The translations under genes and the position numbers were made by a program. A model generated the notes under the pieces. The model made no database searches. It saw only the letters and a program-made list of their open reading frames with translations, and had not been told where the DNA came from. Shown here in pieces: positions 51,701 through 63,865 of a stretch of DNA of 64,000 bases. This DNA is from Talpa occidentalis (taxonomy: Eukaryota > Chordata > Mammalia > Eulipotyphla > Talpidae): positions 101,625,258 through 101,689,257 of the forward strand of contig NW_023605194.1 of NCBI RefSeq assembly GCF_014898055.3. The letters are read 5' to 3'. Numbering within the stretch: position 1 is the stretch's first letter; the number at the start of each line of letters is the position of its first letter.

Positions 51701-53249
51701 ACTGAATTAAACATTTAAATAGGCAAATTGTACAGTATATGAATTTATAACAATAAAATTAATAACAAGATGCCAATGTTCATAACATGTATTTTTTAAG
51801 TAGATGTTTGCTCCTGACCATTTAAAAAAAAGAAATAAAAATAAGGATTACTACTGAATTATGGATAATGGTTACCTTTTAGAGTGAACAAAAGGGAAAA
51901 TATATACATAAATATGTATAGCACACGGTGGGCCTTTAAAAATTACTTTAATATATAAAGTATTTTCTTTCACAAGTATTTTAAATTAACTTTAACATTT
52001 AAACATACATTGCATAAATTGCCAGAGTCCTTTTCAAGAACCAACAATACCGTGTAACTAATAGTAAAGCATTTCAAGTAATGTGTTTAACACTGGGTTC
52101 AAAATCAAAAGCATTTCTAATCATCCAATATTTCCAATATTGGACAACTTACAACTGATAATTATAAAAGATCAATTTAGCACTGTTAGGAAATACATCT
52201 GAATATTAAAGTATGTGTCTGCAACGAGACATTTTTTCTTTTCAAATCAGCATGCAGCACTGCCAATTCTCATGACAAAAAAAAAAAAACAGCAAAGAAA
52301 GAAAACAGTCGAAGATGAAAAGGATCTTTGCTGCTGAGACTAAAAGCTAAATTTTAGCCAAGTATATTTAAAACATGTACAGGCACAAAGAACCACCAGT
52401 GTTCACAATTAGAGGCAGGACAAAGTGGCAGTGATCTTTTTGACAAATAAATGGCTTGAAATATTGCATGACTTGCTACACAACACCCTTATTACTTTCA
52501 ATTTCCAAGTGCAACCAAAAGATGGGTCCAATTATGACATCAATACAAGCTTTCTTTCAAAATGGAATGAAAGAACAGTAAATCCCAGTGGACACGGGAG
52601 TTCGGCAGCAGAGATGATGTAATATATAAAAATAGACATCCTCTAACAGAAGCTGAAACTTGGGTAAACAGCACACTGCATGCTATTCTCAACTGCCTTG
52701 CATGAATTTGCAATGCATGCTGTTAATAGCACAAGAGAAATCATTTTATGTTTTCAACTATTTCCTGATTTGCATTTCAATTTCTATACATACTCTATAG
52801 TATAATTTCCTAATCTGTATAAATTAAATCAACATAAATATCTGATTATAACTTCAAGAAAGAGAAATAAGCCCCCTAAAGCAAGGTGACTGAGACCACT
52901 GCAGCAGTTTTAACAAGCTGCATGTTGCCAGAAATTGTTGCACATATGGCATAGTATTGTTACAGCTACCTATTGTTCAAAGACCTTTCCACAGGGGGCT
53001 TTATGCAGGATTTTAAAATGCAACACGATCTAGGGGAAAATGAATGAGTAAACCTGCTGATAATGAGCGTGAGAGGCAAAGAATACTTCTGACACTTCTC
53101 TGGTGGAAATAAAAAATACCAGGTATACGAACAACAATAATAACTAGCAAAATCAGGGGGCATATGTATATATATCAGTCCTCTACCACTCTCACCATAT
53201 ACCCCATTTTCCATTCTTTATTCCCCAATTCACTTTTCACAGTTCTGTT

Positions 53250-53515
53250 GGGCTTTCCTGGATTAAGAGTATTTTTCTCTGAGTGAAGACATTAAGGTCA
53301 TTCAAAAAGCCACACCTGATTCCTCAAGAAGCCCTGTCTGTGTGCCTCCTACTTCCTGGAATTCCCTCTATGGTAGTTGCCATTTGTCTATCTGTATTCC
53401 CTGTGAGGCTATATGGTCAACTATGGCAAGATTCTTTTTGTCCTGCAGGCCTTTCTAGTCCTAGAGTCTGAAACAGATCTGAAATAAGGTGGGCATCAAT
53501 AAGTATTTGTTAATA
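53250..53515 (+). mobile_element. L2 3' end remnant
   Basis: Text such as 'ctacttcctggaattccctc' and the ending 'gggcatcaataagtatttgt' matches the L2 3' end. Boundaries approximate. Confidence 0.5.
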
Positions 53516-54518
53516 AAAGCATGTAAACCTTCTACTCTAAGATACCATAGAACACACAAATTTTCTGAAACTCCATCCTATTATAATTCACAGAGACAGT
53601 GACAACAATGTTGAAGACAAAAGCCTTCAGTTCAATTAGGCAAGCGTTTAATGAATTTAAAGAATGAAAACAATGAAACAACTAAGAAATTTCTCCTATA
53701 TTTGAACAATTTCTATATATGCATATAAACAGATTTTTAAATATCATATGAATAAATTGTAGTCGGATGGAACATCATATGAGCTGACTGTTACAAGAAC
53801 TTAATATTCTAGGAAATTTAATAAATATATAAGTCATTGATACAATACTCATTCTGTTACTGCTAAGTACCAAATATTGGGTAAAACGAAGACCTCAGTA
53901 ATATAAGTGGCAAAGTCATGTCATGAGAGAAAATATTGCCTATTTCTAATTCAAGAATAAAAAGCTCAAGTCAAAAAATTCAATGTTAAATTAATGCGCA
54001 TAATCACATAAGTACTAGGTTTTTTCATCTCTTTCATTATCTAAACAATTTTTAACCAAACCTACCAAGAAATCAACTCTAGATGAAATCAATTTAATCT
54101 ATTCTACCGCTGAAATAAAAAAAAAAAACTTCAGAGATTTACTAAGATATAACCTAGGGATGGTTATATAGCAATCATGTGAAACAGGGCTTATATTATT
54201 ATAAAGAATAACCTTATAAAAATGTGGCTCATTTTCATAAGTCTCACATATGAATCAATCTTATTAAACTGGTGACACATTTTATGGGTATTGTATTATC
54301 ACTGGCTATAATAAAAATTATTCCCATAACATTGTATTATTATATTCCATTTGATTTAGATTGCATTAATTTTATGCAGCTTTTTATTTTCTATTCCTGT
54401 ATTAGAGTCCAAACTACTGAAAAATTTAATATATAATTACTAACTGAATTCTGAAATATAGTAAAAAACTACTAATACAGTGTGTGGTGGTTATCTTTTT
54501 ACAGGACTAATGGTTTTC

Positions 54519-54793
54519 TTTTCTTTTTTTTTTAAAGATTTATTTATTTATACAAGAACTGGGGTACAGGTCAGAGGTGCAGGAGAGTGAGAGAATTTAC
54601 CAGAGACAGAGTGGAGAGCAGAACAGGCAGAAGGGCCAAAATACACTGCTGAGGGGAGCAACGGGCGAGAGAGAAGAGGTCTGCCGCACCATGTGGGAAT
54701 TTCCCTGGCTGGCCAGGAATCGAACCCGTGCTATAGAGGCTGCAGACAGCTTCACAGTGCGGCGCTCAACCCACTGTGCCACCGGGGAGGCCT
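54519..54793 (-). mobile_element. tRNA-derived SINE with perfect target duplication, sense to the gene
   Basis: Minus-strand element, head GGCCTCCCCGGTGGCACAGTGG, B box region gggttcgattcc, tail as plus-strand T-run. The 15-bp duplication ggactaatggttttc is perfect at 54504-54518 and 54794-54808. Confidence 0.92.
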
Positions 54794-57022
54794 GGACTAA
54801 TGGTTTTCATTCAATTTTTCATTCAAAAATTTGCACTGATTGAAACCTTATGAAATATGTTGTACGTGGCTCAAATCCTAGTATCTCAAATTTCTATAAA
54901 GTATAGTCATATTTTTTGAGTAAATAGGAGTAAAAGTAGAAAGTCAATCTGAACTCAAAAGTGTGGAAAGCATTTTAATTATGCAACCAGCCTAGGAAGT
55001 CTGGAAATTCTGAAATATCAGTTAATACACACAACCTCCATATTTGAGATAGAACAAGTTTTCTTCAATCTTATTCTAATATCTCTTATACTTTTGTATT
55101 TGCTCTTTCCAAACAAGGGAGAGGGCAGAGCAGTGTGGTTGCTTCTTTGTTTTTTTCATTAAAACAGAAGGAGGAATAAAAGATGACATAACAGGTATGT
55201 ATCAGTATCCCCCAGTAACTGGTAAAAAAAAAAAAGTTAACAACTTCCTTCCTCAAAGCCCTAAAGTCCCATTACTTCTTGCCATTTTAATTACGCAACT
55301 CAGATTTCCATATCCACACAAAATCCTAGAATTATACATAGATGCAGAGAAGACCTGTGATGACAGCAACATTTTTAAAAACTATTCCCATTCCCCAGCC
55401 CCCTTCCCAATTCTAACCCTGGAAACAACCCGTCCAAACTCCCAAGTCCCGGCTCAGAGACTAACCCCAAATCTTCTCATTTTGGCTAGAAACCTTATCT
55501 TCTCCCTGCCTTGATGATCTTTACCCACTCTATGACTGAAAACTAATGTTGCATTCTATTTTCTCGCAATTTTAAATACAGACTTAACCTCAATTCATCA
55601 AAATGTAAGAAAATGCTAATGAAAATCATCTCCAATCTTCCTTTCTCACTGCATTTTAAGATATTATTCTCTTTTCAAACCTCACATACTTGCCTTGAAA
55701 AAAAGTCCTGAAAACAGTCTACATGGACTATAAGTATTCATGTTTCTGAAGAAATTTTAATGTTTTAAACTATTGCAACACATCTAATTTTAAAAAGTGT
55801 ACATAAGGTATCCATCATAACTCCGCGCACATTTTAACTTCAATTCCGAGTTCTAAGTAGGAATTAGACTGGTAATTTTTCATGTAAGAGGATTAATTAT
55901 ATTTTGATGTATCTTTTAAAATATTAAGTTTATTTTTTAAAAGTACACTTTTACCAGATTGAAGTTCAAAACTCTGGTGCAATTATAAAATTTATACAAT
56001 TTTATCAAATGTAAACACTATCAAAAACTTTTAATTTACTACATTATTTTAAATTTAGCAGTGCTTCTTAAAAACCAACATAGCTATCATGCCATCTACG
56101 GCATTTTATTATCTAAAATTACTATTTCATTTTAATATGAAAAATTACATATACACAAATATTTCATGCTTGTAAGCAAGGTTACTATAATAGGCAAAGA
56201 TACTTATATTGATGATAGATATCTAATGTGAATTAAACTATTCATGATCTTGTACAACAAGAAAACAGTCATCAAATCTTATAGTTACTTGGCCAATTCT
56301 TTTCCAGAGGTAAATCAGTTTATCTTCATTGACTCCAAATTCCCTGATAACCAAATATGACCCACAATTTCCATAATACTTTTCTTAAAAAATCATAAAT
56401 TAGTCATTTTGAGCATGAAAGAAATGAACAGAGTTATGATGGGCCTCTTGATTAAACTACAGAATGAAATACAAGCATGAAATCTCATTTAATAAGGAAA
56501 TGCGTTTAATCTCGCAAATAAGGAAATGTAAGCAATATAATTTTTTTACTTATTTTTGACCAAGTTTTTATTTCACCAGTGATCTCTTAAAATGCTATCA
56601 CAAAGGGATTCCTAAAACTAAAAGCCTATAGCATTTGAAATATAAATTTCCAATGAATTTCTAAGAGTTGTTAAATAAAAGGCAATTAAAATTCCATTAT
56701 GTCTGTATGTCTTCATTTATTTGCAAAGCAGATTAGTCAAGCCTGGCGCTCTACCCCTTCTTAAAAATAAGCTGACTGCATTTTTTTCTTTCTGTAAAGA
56801 AGGTGGCATTTTATCCCTAGGTCTGCACAAATGAGGTAGCTTGTGTCATCACCTAAACTACTGATAGTTTTAAAGTTTTAAGAGATTTTACTAAATCAGG
56901 ACAAAACACAAAAGAACAAGACCAAGCAAAACATATCAATATTATAAAATCATTAGTTACAAAGCAACTTCACAAATAAACATAGGTTAGTATTAGGAAA
57001 TCACACACGCAAATTACAATAC

Positions 57023-57040
57023 CTGAGTTTTAGTGCATTC
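57023..57040 (-). CDS. RAPGEF2: RAPGEF2 18-nt microexon
   Basis: The minus strand reads ctcaaag | GAATGCACTAAAACTCAG | gtattg, giving six codons, ECTKTQ. From memory, long RAPGEF2 isoforms carry ECTKSQ between ...PLPRGYHT (exon 59303-59470) and LPADFTKL (exon 5057-5188). The segment therefore matches in order, phase (0 to 0) and length, with one conservative Thr/Ser change. It was found by searching the intervening intron for that hexapeptide. AG and GT dinucleotides flank it exactly. The polypyrimidine tract is interrupted by purines and the donor (gtattg) departs from the gtaagt of the neighbouring exons, as expected of a regulated microexon. Inclusion adds six residues without changing frame. 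A chance match to an 18-nt degenerate pattern with both splice sites is unlikely but not excluded without RNA data. Confidence 0.85.
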
Positions 57041-59302
57041 CTTTGAGCCAAAATGAAATGAGTGCCATAAAGGAGGAAAGGAAAAGATGAACATTATCAG
57101 ACATGCTATAGTACATCTGCCAAAATGAAGATAATGTTAAAATTAGGTTAAGAATGACCATATAAGTATTGGATATGTGTATACTGTTCCTTATGGTTTT
57201 TAGCCATGCACTTGAAATGCACTTGCAATCATTTAAAATAACCTGTACAATATGATCATGCAATTCTTTCAAATAAACTTTTCATACTCACTCCACCCGA
57301 CTTCTCTTTCAAAGAAAAAGATGTCTGATTTTGGACTAATTTTCATTTTTTTTATATTGTGGTGCCATTAAATACAAATCAAAATATTGTTTTCCAAGAT
57401 TAAAGTAATGTATTTGGGCAAAATATTACATTAAAAAATTAAAGCACAATTTGCACAAAAATCAGAATATGATATTTTCAGTTATGACCATGTTGCCAAT
57501 CTGAACTCATTTAGTAAAATTAATACCATGTCATATATTAGTAAAGTAGCACGTAATTCATTAGTGATTAAGTTAAATGTTTTATCCTATTATGGAATTC
57601 GTCCTAATAAAGGCACCTGTTGACCAGGTAAAGCGTTTTTTAAAATCTAAAAAAACAAAAAGTATGTTGTAATTATAATAAACTAGTTAAAAATCAGTTA
57701 AAAGAAGGGGGAGACATCTAGGGAGGGAGTGAAGTGTTCCAATAAAAGGGGAAAGTTGAGGTGGTAGGAGAGAAAAATAATTATAAAATGCTCTCTCCTC
57801 CCAAACTAAGTATAACAAGTATGACTATAAAAATTAAATCAATCAGCTTTAACACTAAATTTTAATGGACCCATACTCTCATTCACAACCTTAGTATGAG
57901 AATCTGATTTGGAGAAAAAATTCAAAGCAGAGAGAGTATTAATAATAGAATTAGTCTAAAATATTATAGCCTATACAGGCCTAATATGAACAACTATTTT
58001 AATTCATATTTCCTTCTTCCATGATCAACACTAAAAATACTACCTTCTTCTATAGCCAATGGTAACAAAAAACCCTTTATCATTTTTTTAAAAAATTAAA
58101 TCCCTCCAGACAAAGCTGTCTTTATGATAAGCAACAAGCAACCCTTTCCAAATGAGCTCAATGAAATGATTCAACTATAAAATTCATGTTAAATTAAAAT
58201 AGTGCATGGGTAGTGAGGAGAGTAGGCAAATGGCTGGTGGTGAAACTGCTTAAATATTTAAATACAAAGTACTCTCAGAAATAAAATATATGAAGTGAGG
58301 GTATAAATTAAAGCACTTAAAAGTTACTCAACATTCAGTATGTAGTAAGCTTAAGTCTATATACATTTCCCATGCATCTTGTATTTACATATATTAGCAA
58401 AAAGAAAGGAGAGGTAAGGCAAACAAAAAAGGTTTAACAGTGTTAAGTATCTTTTTTTTGTATTTTTACTTAAAATTTCAATATATTAGCAACCACTCAT
58501 TTAGTGGTATTATATGAATAGCTAAACCATCTCTGGTCTCATGATGACCTATAACATATCTAAGAATTCAAGCCACTTTCTTGTTGAAAACAGAAATCCT
58601 CAAATATATTTGCAAGTATTCTGGAATGACCACTAAGGAATGTATGGGTAGTGCAAGTTAAACATAAAGAAAGGAATAAGGAAAGACTCTAAAACTGACT
58701 CTACTGGAGTCTTGTACAAATCACTCATTATCTGTGCCTTAGTTTTCTCAAACATCAACAATAGTTCTATTTTATACTTACGAAATAAATGACAATCACG
58801 TGTTACACATTTAAGAGGACCTTTGACTATATTAGAAATACTTTAGACCATTTTCCCATATTTAGGGTTTTTAAAAGTCTTTCAAATTATGCTTATCTTA
58901 TTTCATCATAATTAAACTAAAAAATTCTGAGATAATATGCTCACAATGGTATGAAAAACTATGAAAACACGTAAGTTTACAAATCTATTTCTTGAATGAA
59001 AATGAGAATACCAGTCACCTAGGTGAGGGACAGAGGCTAAAATTTTAGATTAATGTTAAGAACTTAAAACATCCCATCTACAACTGTATATAAAGCTAAA
59101 CCTCATAAAATATTTTACAAAATAATGTTACACAAAGGATTTTAGTATCTCATTTCAGTGCTCTTTATGACTGTATTATGTGCATTTCCAGCAAAACCTA
59201 CACTTTGGATAAAAAGTTTATCAAAGAAAGAAAGAAACAGAAGTCACAAAATCCCACCAAAAAGCAGAAGATAAATACAAATATTATCCCTTTAAAACTT
59301 AC
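57041..59302 (-). other. RAPGEF2: RAPGEF2 intron, 2,262 bp
   Basis: This intron lies between exon 59303-59470 and the microexon. It has a gtaagt donor and a ctcaaag acceptor. Apart from a probable MIR at about 58695-58800 nothing is recognised. Confidence 0.85.
58695..58800 (+). mobile_element. MIR SINE fragment
   Basis: 'acaaatcactcattatctgt' and 'gccttagttttctcaaacat' match the MIR core. Confidence 0.55.
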
Positions 59303-59470
59303 CGTGTGATAGCCTCTCGGCAAAGGTGGTTTGCCCACAGGATATGGATCCACAGTGTCAATAATTGTTTGCCTTTCACCTTTCTGGTTAATTTTTCTAA
59401 ACCTCCTTCGAGACTGTCGATGAGAAGCTTGACGCTGAAAATATTCTTCATTTTCATCCATATAGTCCAC
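59303..59470 (-). CDS. RAPGEF2: RAPGEF2 internal coding exon (long isoform)
   Basis: This 168-nt, 56-codon exon is open throughout on the minus strand. It is preceded by ttttttccccag and followed by gtaagttt. It begins VDYMDENEEYFQRQ, passes through a strongly basic patch (RQSRRRFRKINQKGERQ) and ends PLPRGYHT. This is the linker after the first cyclic-nucleotide-binding-like domain in the RAPGEF2 long isoform. RAPGEF6 has RQSRRRFRKINYKGERQ at the same place but then diverges, while the IIDTVDPYP and PPLPRGYHT tail identifies RAPGEF2. Both ends are phase 0. The intron towards the previous exon is 1,819 bp. The basic cluster could be a phosphoinositide- or kinase-contact site, but nothing in the sequence proves this. 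Overlapping open frames on either strand are shadows of this exon. Confidence 0.97.
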
Positions 59471-61289
59471 CTGGGGAAAAAAAGACACCAAAAGTTCTTT
59501 TCTTCCAAGTCAACATTTTATATTGATTAAATAGAGAATAAAACTTACAGATAGTTCACATTCTTTCATTTTGCAAAGATATTATCTAGACAGACTGAAA
59601 GGCTCCTTTAATCTCTCTGGAACTAACTTGTTTTGAGCAACTTTTCTTTTATGAAGAGGCATTTTCAGTTCCACTTAGGACAATATGGGTAACTTTTGAA
59701 TTTCCTGCAGTTTCAAAGGGAAGGATATTCTCAGTAGTCTTTGTACTGACTGACTTATTAGTGAAAGATCTCACAGGATACATTATCACACATTAGGAAA
59801 GCAAATGCCCCATTGTCTTAACTAAAGCACAAAAATTACTGATGTATATGAGTAAATCTGTAAAAACCCCTAAATCCCAAGCAACTCAAAGAGGACTTTA
59901 GCAGAATAGTGGCTTTGGATTAGATAAGGGTTTCTCTTCCTACTTTCTTTCTATAGATTCAGTTTCTTTTTTATAAATAGTATTGTTTCAAAAAAAAAAA
60001 AAAAGAATTCCTCATTTTAGACATTTAGAAACCTAATGAATGGTCCCACAGAGAAAAGTTACATTAAGTTAATTTTCATCCTACTTAGATAGTGAAATGC
60101 AATTGCTCACAATAGAGGTACATTTAGATTCTAAGACAATTCACACTGGCAAAACAAGTGGTCTGTATTATAGATGGGGCAAATACGAAATTCTCAAACA
60201 ATTTTTGAAGATCAAAAATCCTTCAGAGAAATTAAGAAGTAACAATAACAGGCCAGAGTTCTAGGAAATATCTAAAATGCTTTTCAAGAGCTGTTGTTGC
60301 AAAGTGCCAAGTGTTTGCCTACATTTTTCTCACACTAAATCTTTACTCACACCATGCCACTTTTTGTTTAGGGGTAAATTCTGTGAAATTTTACCAAAGT
60401 TTTCACTAGCTTTGACAAGGAAGTTCCCATTTGGCGGAATTCCTCTCCTACGTCATAGGGGGAAATCCCTCAGTCTTTTCTGAAAATGGACTTACGGTCA
60501 ACTACCAAATATTTTATTAAATGTGAATATATAATCTATATCATCTATATTAGGTCATTTATTTACAAGGCTTTCCCTTCCAGATAGGAAGCTCAGTGAG
60601 GAATAAGATGAACATCAATTATCAACTGTCTACATTGGGAACTTTCTCCAAATTTTTTGGTGTTGCTGATTTTTAAAAGAATACATATTATCCTATCTTA
60701 AAAACACGCTTATATAGTAAGGAAAATGTGAAAATGTGATGGCTTTCTTGAAAGCATTAATAAAAATAATTTTATTGCCAATATCTATTTTAGCATGTCT
60801 TATGTATGTCTTACCTCAATGTATTTTTTAATTCACATAATTCATTTAAATGAGAGAGAAAGCTCTCATAGCATGTTTAACTAGCATAGTATACTTTTCA
60901 ATTTTCTTTCAATTAGTTGAAGGAATTGAAGTGATTTCCTCTTGTTCACTGTTGCTTGAACACATATTACTGAGTATTCACATTCATTCTAATCTATGTC
61001 TGGAATGCTAAAATCTTTCATATCAAAGAGTCTCCCCAAATTTTAATTAAATATCACAAACTGACTTACAAATGTTGAATATTATATATTTAAGTACATG
61101 CCACTTTCAAACTTTCCATCTTTTTCATTTAATTGAACTCTATAATTACATTATAACTATGAATTTGACTTTATAATAAAGTTATGAAATAAACATCTCA
61201 AATTATAAAATATATAAAGGTGGTTTGTGAAAGTGCATTTATTTATTAGTGTTTTTTAGGGGAAGAAGTAACTTCAGAAGTTGTCTTAC
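59471..61289 (-). other. RAPGEF2: RAPGEF2 intron, 1,819 bp
   Basis: This intron lies between exons 61290-61365 and 59303-59470, with a gtaagac donor and a ccccag acceptor. It is AT-rich and I recognise no repeat beyond a poly-A run near 59990-60003. Confidence 0.9.
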
Positions 61290-61365
61290 CACAATCATTT
61301 CAGAAGGCTCTAAAACAATGCATTCACAGCCACGCCTAAAGCTTCCTGCAGAGCGCTTGCCAAAA
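61290..61365 (-). CDS. RAPGEF2: RAPGEF2 internal coding exon (long isoform)
   Basis: Read on the minus strand, this 76-nt exon follows a tttctag acceptor and ends before a gtaagac donor. It supplies the last base of one codon and then 25 codons: FGKRSAGSFRRGCECIVLEP followed by SEMIV. I recognise this as the end of the first cyclic-nucleotide-binding-like domain in the long N-terminal form of RAPGEF2. RAPGEF2 activates Rap1/Rap2 at membranes and junctions and does not respond to cAMP in the classical way (family knowledge). The paralogue RAPGEF6 has a related stretch (FGKQFGGKRGCDCLVLEP), but these residues match RAPGEF2 better. The upstream phase means the preceding exon must end with two bases of a Ser-type codon; no such exon is visible up to 64000. 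The exon ends in phase 0 (ATT GTG), fitting the next exon's GTG GAC. Confidence 0.95.
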
Positions 61366-61639
61366 CTAGAAAATGAAAAGAAATGTGAATTGTGAATTTA
61401 AGCCAACTTCCAGATAAATGAAAATGAAAAAACAAAACAATTACAAAAAGTACACATTAATGAAAGAGAAACTGTCTTTCATCATTTACAGACTGACAGG
61501 AAACTTCAAAAGCTTAAGTTTCAGATTTTTTTTCCTCAAAAATTCCAATAAAATGTTTTCAAATAATGTAAGAAACATACCCCAATAGTAAACCATATAA
61601 ATCTATGATACAACATTGCCCTACAGGTTTCCAAGGGGG

Positions 61640-62790
61640 AAAACAAAGAACTGAAAAGTTTCCAGAAAAAAATTAAGGGACTCCAAAGGACTTTCTGTAA
61701 AACCAGGAGCACCTATCAAAAGAACATTTCATTCAAATGAAAGGAAAAATAGACAAATTGAACTTCATCAAATTAAAAAAAAAGGTCTGTGCATCAAAGG
61801 GCATTATTAAGAAACTGAAAAGGTCACCCTCAGAATGGGAGAAAATATTTGCAAATCACATTATCTGGGAAGTGTTCAATATTCAGAATAAACAACTTCT
61901 ACCACTAAATAACAACAAAAAACCAATCCAATTAGAAATTGAACAAGCTATAGGATCTTTCGCAAAAGATGATAAACAAATGGCTAATACATGAAAAATT
62001 ATTCAATCTCTTTAGTCATTAGGGAAAAGCAAATCAAACTTACAATAAGATAACATCTCACACCTGAAACTACATGCAAATGAGATAGTAGCATGGCTGT
62101 AATTAAAAAACAAAAGACATCAAGTGTTGAGGCAGATATAGAGAATTCTGAACACTTATACTTTGCTGGTGGGAATACGAAAGTGCAGTCACTGGGGAAA
62201 AGTTTGGTGCTTCATCAAAAATTTAAACACAGAATTGCCATATGGCCCAGAAATTCCATTGCTAGATAAATACCCAAAAGTAATGAAAACCAAATATTTA
62301 TACAGCAATGTTTCCTGCAACATTATTCACAACAGCTAAAAGCAGCAAATAATGCATGAGTCCATCAAGAGAGAGTGTGTAAAGAAAATGTGATAGAGGA
62401 TATGACTAGGCAAAAAAAAAAAAAAAAAAGAAAAAAAAGAAAATGTGATAGATACATATGATGGAGTATTATGCAGCCATTAAAAGGACTGGAGTTCTGA
62501 TACATACTACAACATGCTTAAGTCTTGCGAGCACTATACACTAAGTGCAGTAAGTCAGTTGCAGAAGGACAAATACTGTATGATTCCACTTATGAAATAT
62601 TTAGAACAGGCAACTTCACAAAGACAGAAAATAGATTAGAGATTACCAAGGGTTAACAGTCACAAAGTTTTTATTTGGAGTTATAGAACTTAAGTTTTGG
62701 GAACAAGTAGTGGAAATGGTTGTACAATCATCACTAATGTACTTAATTACTTGAATCATACACTTAAAGATTAAAATGACCTATTTTATG
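61640..62790 (+). mobile_element. L1 3' end: ORF2 C-terminal remnant and 3' UTR
   Basis: An open stretch at 61737-61994 encodes residues resembling the end of L1 ORF2 (KIDKLNFIKLKKKVCASKGI; NKQLLPLNNNKKPIQLEIE). Then come the typical 'tttgctggtgggaatacgaa', 'atggcccagaaattccattg' and 'gtattatgcagccattaaaa'. It ends near 'catacacttaaagattaaaa'. An A-rich run at 62409-62438 interrupts it. Partial and broken. Confidence 0.8.
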
Positions 62791-63764
62791 ATACACATAT
62801 GTACACATATATAGCTACATGTACTACTTACATATATAGTCATATATACTGTTTTGACCACATTTTTTAATACAGTTTAAAAAAACAGACTTATAAGAGA
62901 AACTTATCAAGGGTACTGTTTTAGTGCCTTTGGAATTATTGGCAAAATATAGGGCCTTGAATAAGAAAAAGTGGAACTCTAAGTTGACCAAACTGCCAAC
63001 CTTATGCACATAGAAAGAGTTAAGCTTGCTGACTGAACTGTAACATTGGTAAACCTGGAATCAATCTCTTTGCTACATTAATTTAGCAATGAAGTGATAC
63101 AAATTGTGGAAAGAAGAGAAATAGGAAGAGATGGGAAAAGGTAAATATTACTGAAATAAGTTAAATCGGAGTTCTGAAGAGTCAATAATATGTACATTTT
63201 CAATCACCCAGCACTTAATTCCATTTTCATGAAAGAGAGGGGTCTTCCCCACTCCATGCCCACAAATATATGAAGGAGGAAAGAAGGAGGCAAGGAAAGA
63301 AAGAAGTGCAGAGGATTTTGCTTTCTATTCACCTTCCAACTACTCACTGGATACATAAAATAGAATCAATATAAACTCACAATCAATACAGAATTTACAA
63401 GAAACTCACTAAATATAGGCCCTATTCTTAAGTAGTTTATATTCCATGCAACATGAGTACACACAAAAAGATGTGATTAACAGGAAAATTGTATCAGGAG
63501 TTTAATAAAAAGAATGTCCTGTTTGTCTCCTAAAATTGCATCTCAAACCTAATGAATTTATATAATTTCAAAGTTGAGAAAAAACTTAGAACATTACATT
63601 GTACCGAGTCTCAGAATTTTTTCTTCAGCTTTATAATTGAAAATATGCCATAATTCAATGTGCTACAATCAAAGGTTCTAAAACATTTAGTTTAGAAAAA
63701 GATCCCCAGATGATATATATGACCTATGCCATCCTATTCTCCCCATGAGAACTGCCCCATAGTT

Positions 63765-63865
63765 CAATTCTCAGTTCACAAGTAGAGAAACTAAGGCAGT
63801 TTATCTAAGGATAGCTGTTAAATGAGATGCCCAAAATCATATCAGACGCTGTGATGTAGGATCCT
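63765..63865 (-). mobile_element. MIR SINE fragment
   Basis: 'agtagagaaactaaggcagt' and 'gatgcccaaaatcatatcag' resemble a reversed MIR. Confidence 0.45.

Larger units (their letters stand above)
36154..57022 (-). other. RAPGEF2: RAPGEF2 large intron, upper part (20.9 kb) including alternative promoter
   Basis: In the long isoform this is intron between the microexon and the shared exon. In the short isoform its lower end is 5' UTR and promoter. It holds the L2 at 38.56-39.34 kb, L1 ends at 39.39-41.1 kb, SINEs at 38.0, 42.3-43.5 (four copies), 44.4, 46.2 and 54.5 kb, a poly-A retro-insertion at 50.4 kb, an L1 tail at 51.6 kb and an L2 end at 53.3 kb. The intervals 47.0-50.2 and 54.8-57.0 kb are AT-rich with nothing recognised. 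Confidence 0.85.

Noticed and set aside
1815..61365. Assignment of the exons to the paralogue RAPGEF6
   Set aside because: The residues [31 protein letters not shown] and [14 protein letters not shown] are RAPGEF2-specific; RAPGEF6 differs at each place.
61737..61994. 85-aa plus-strand open frame
   Set aside because: It is the decayed end of L1 ORF2, embedded in an L1 3' end, not a host gene.
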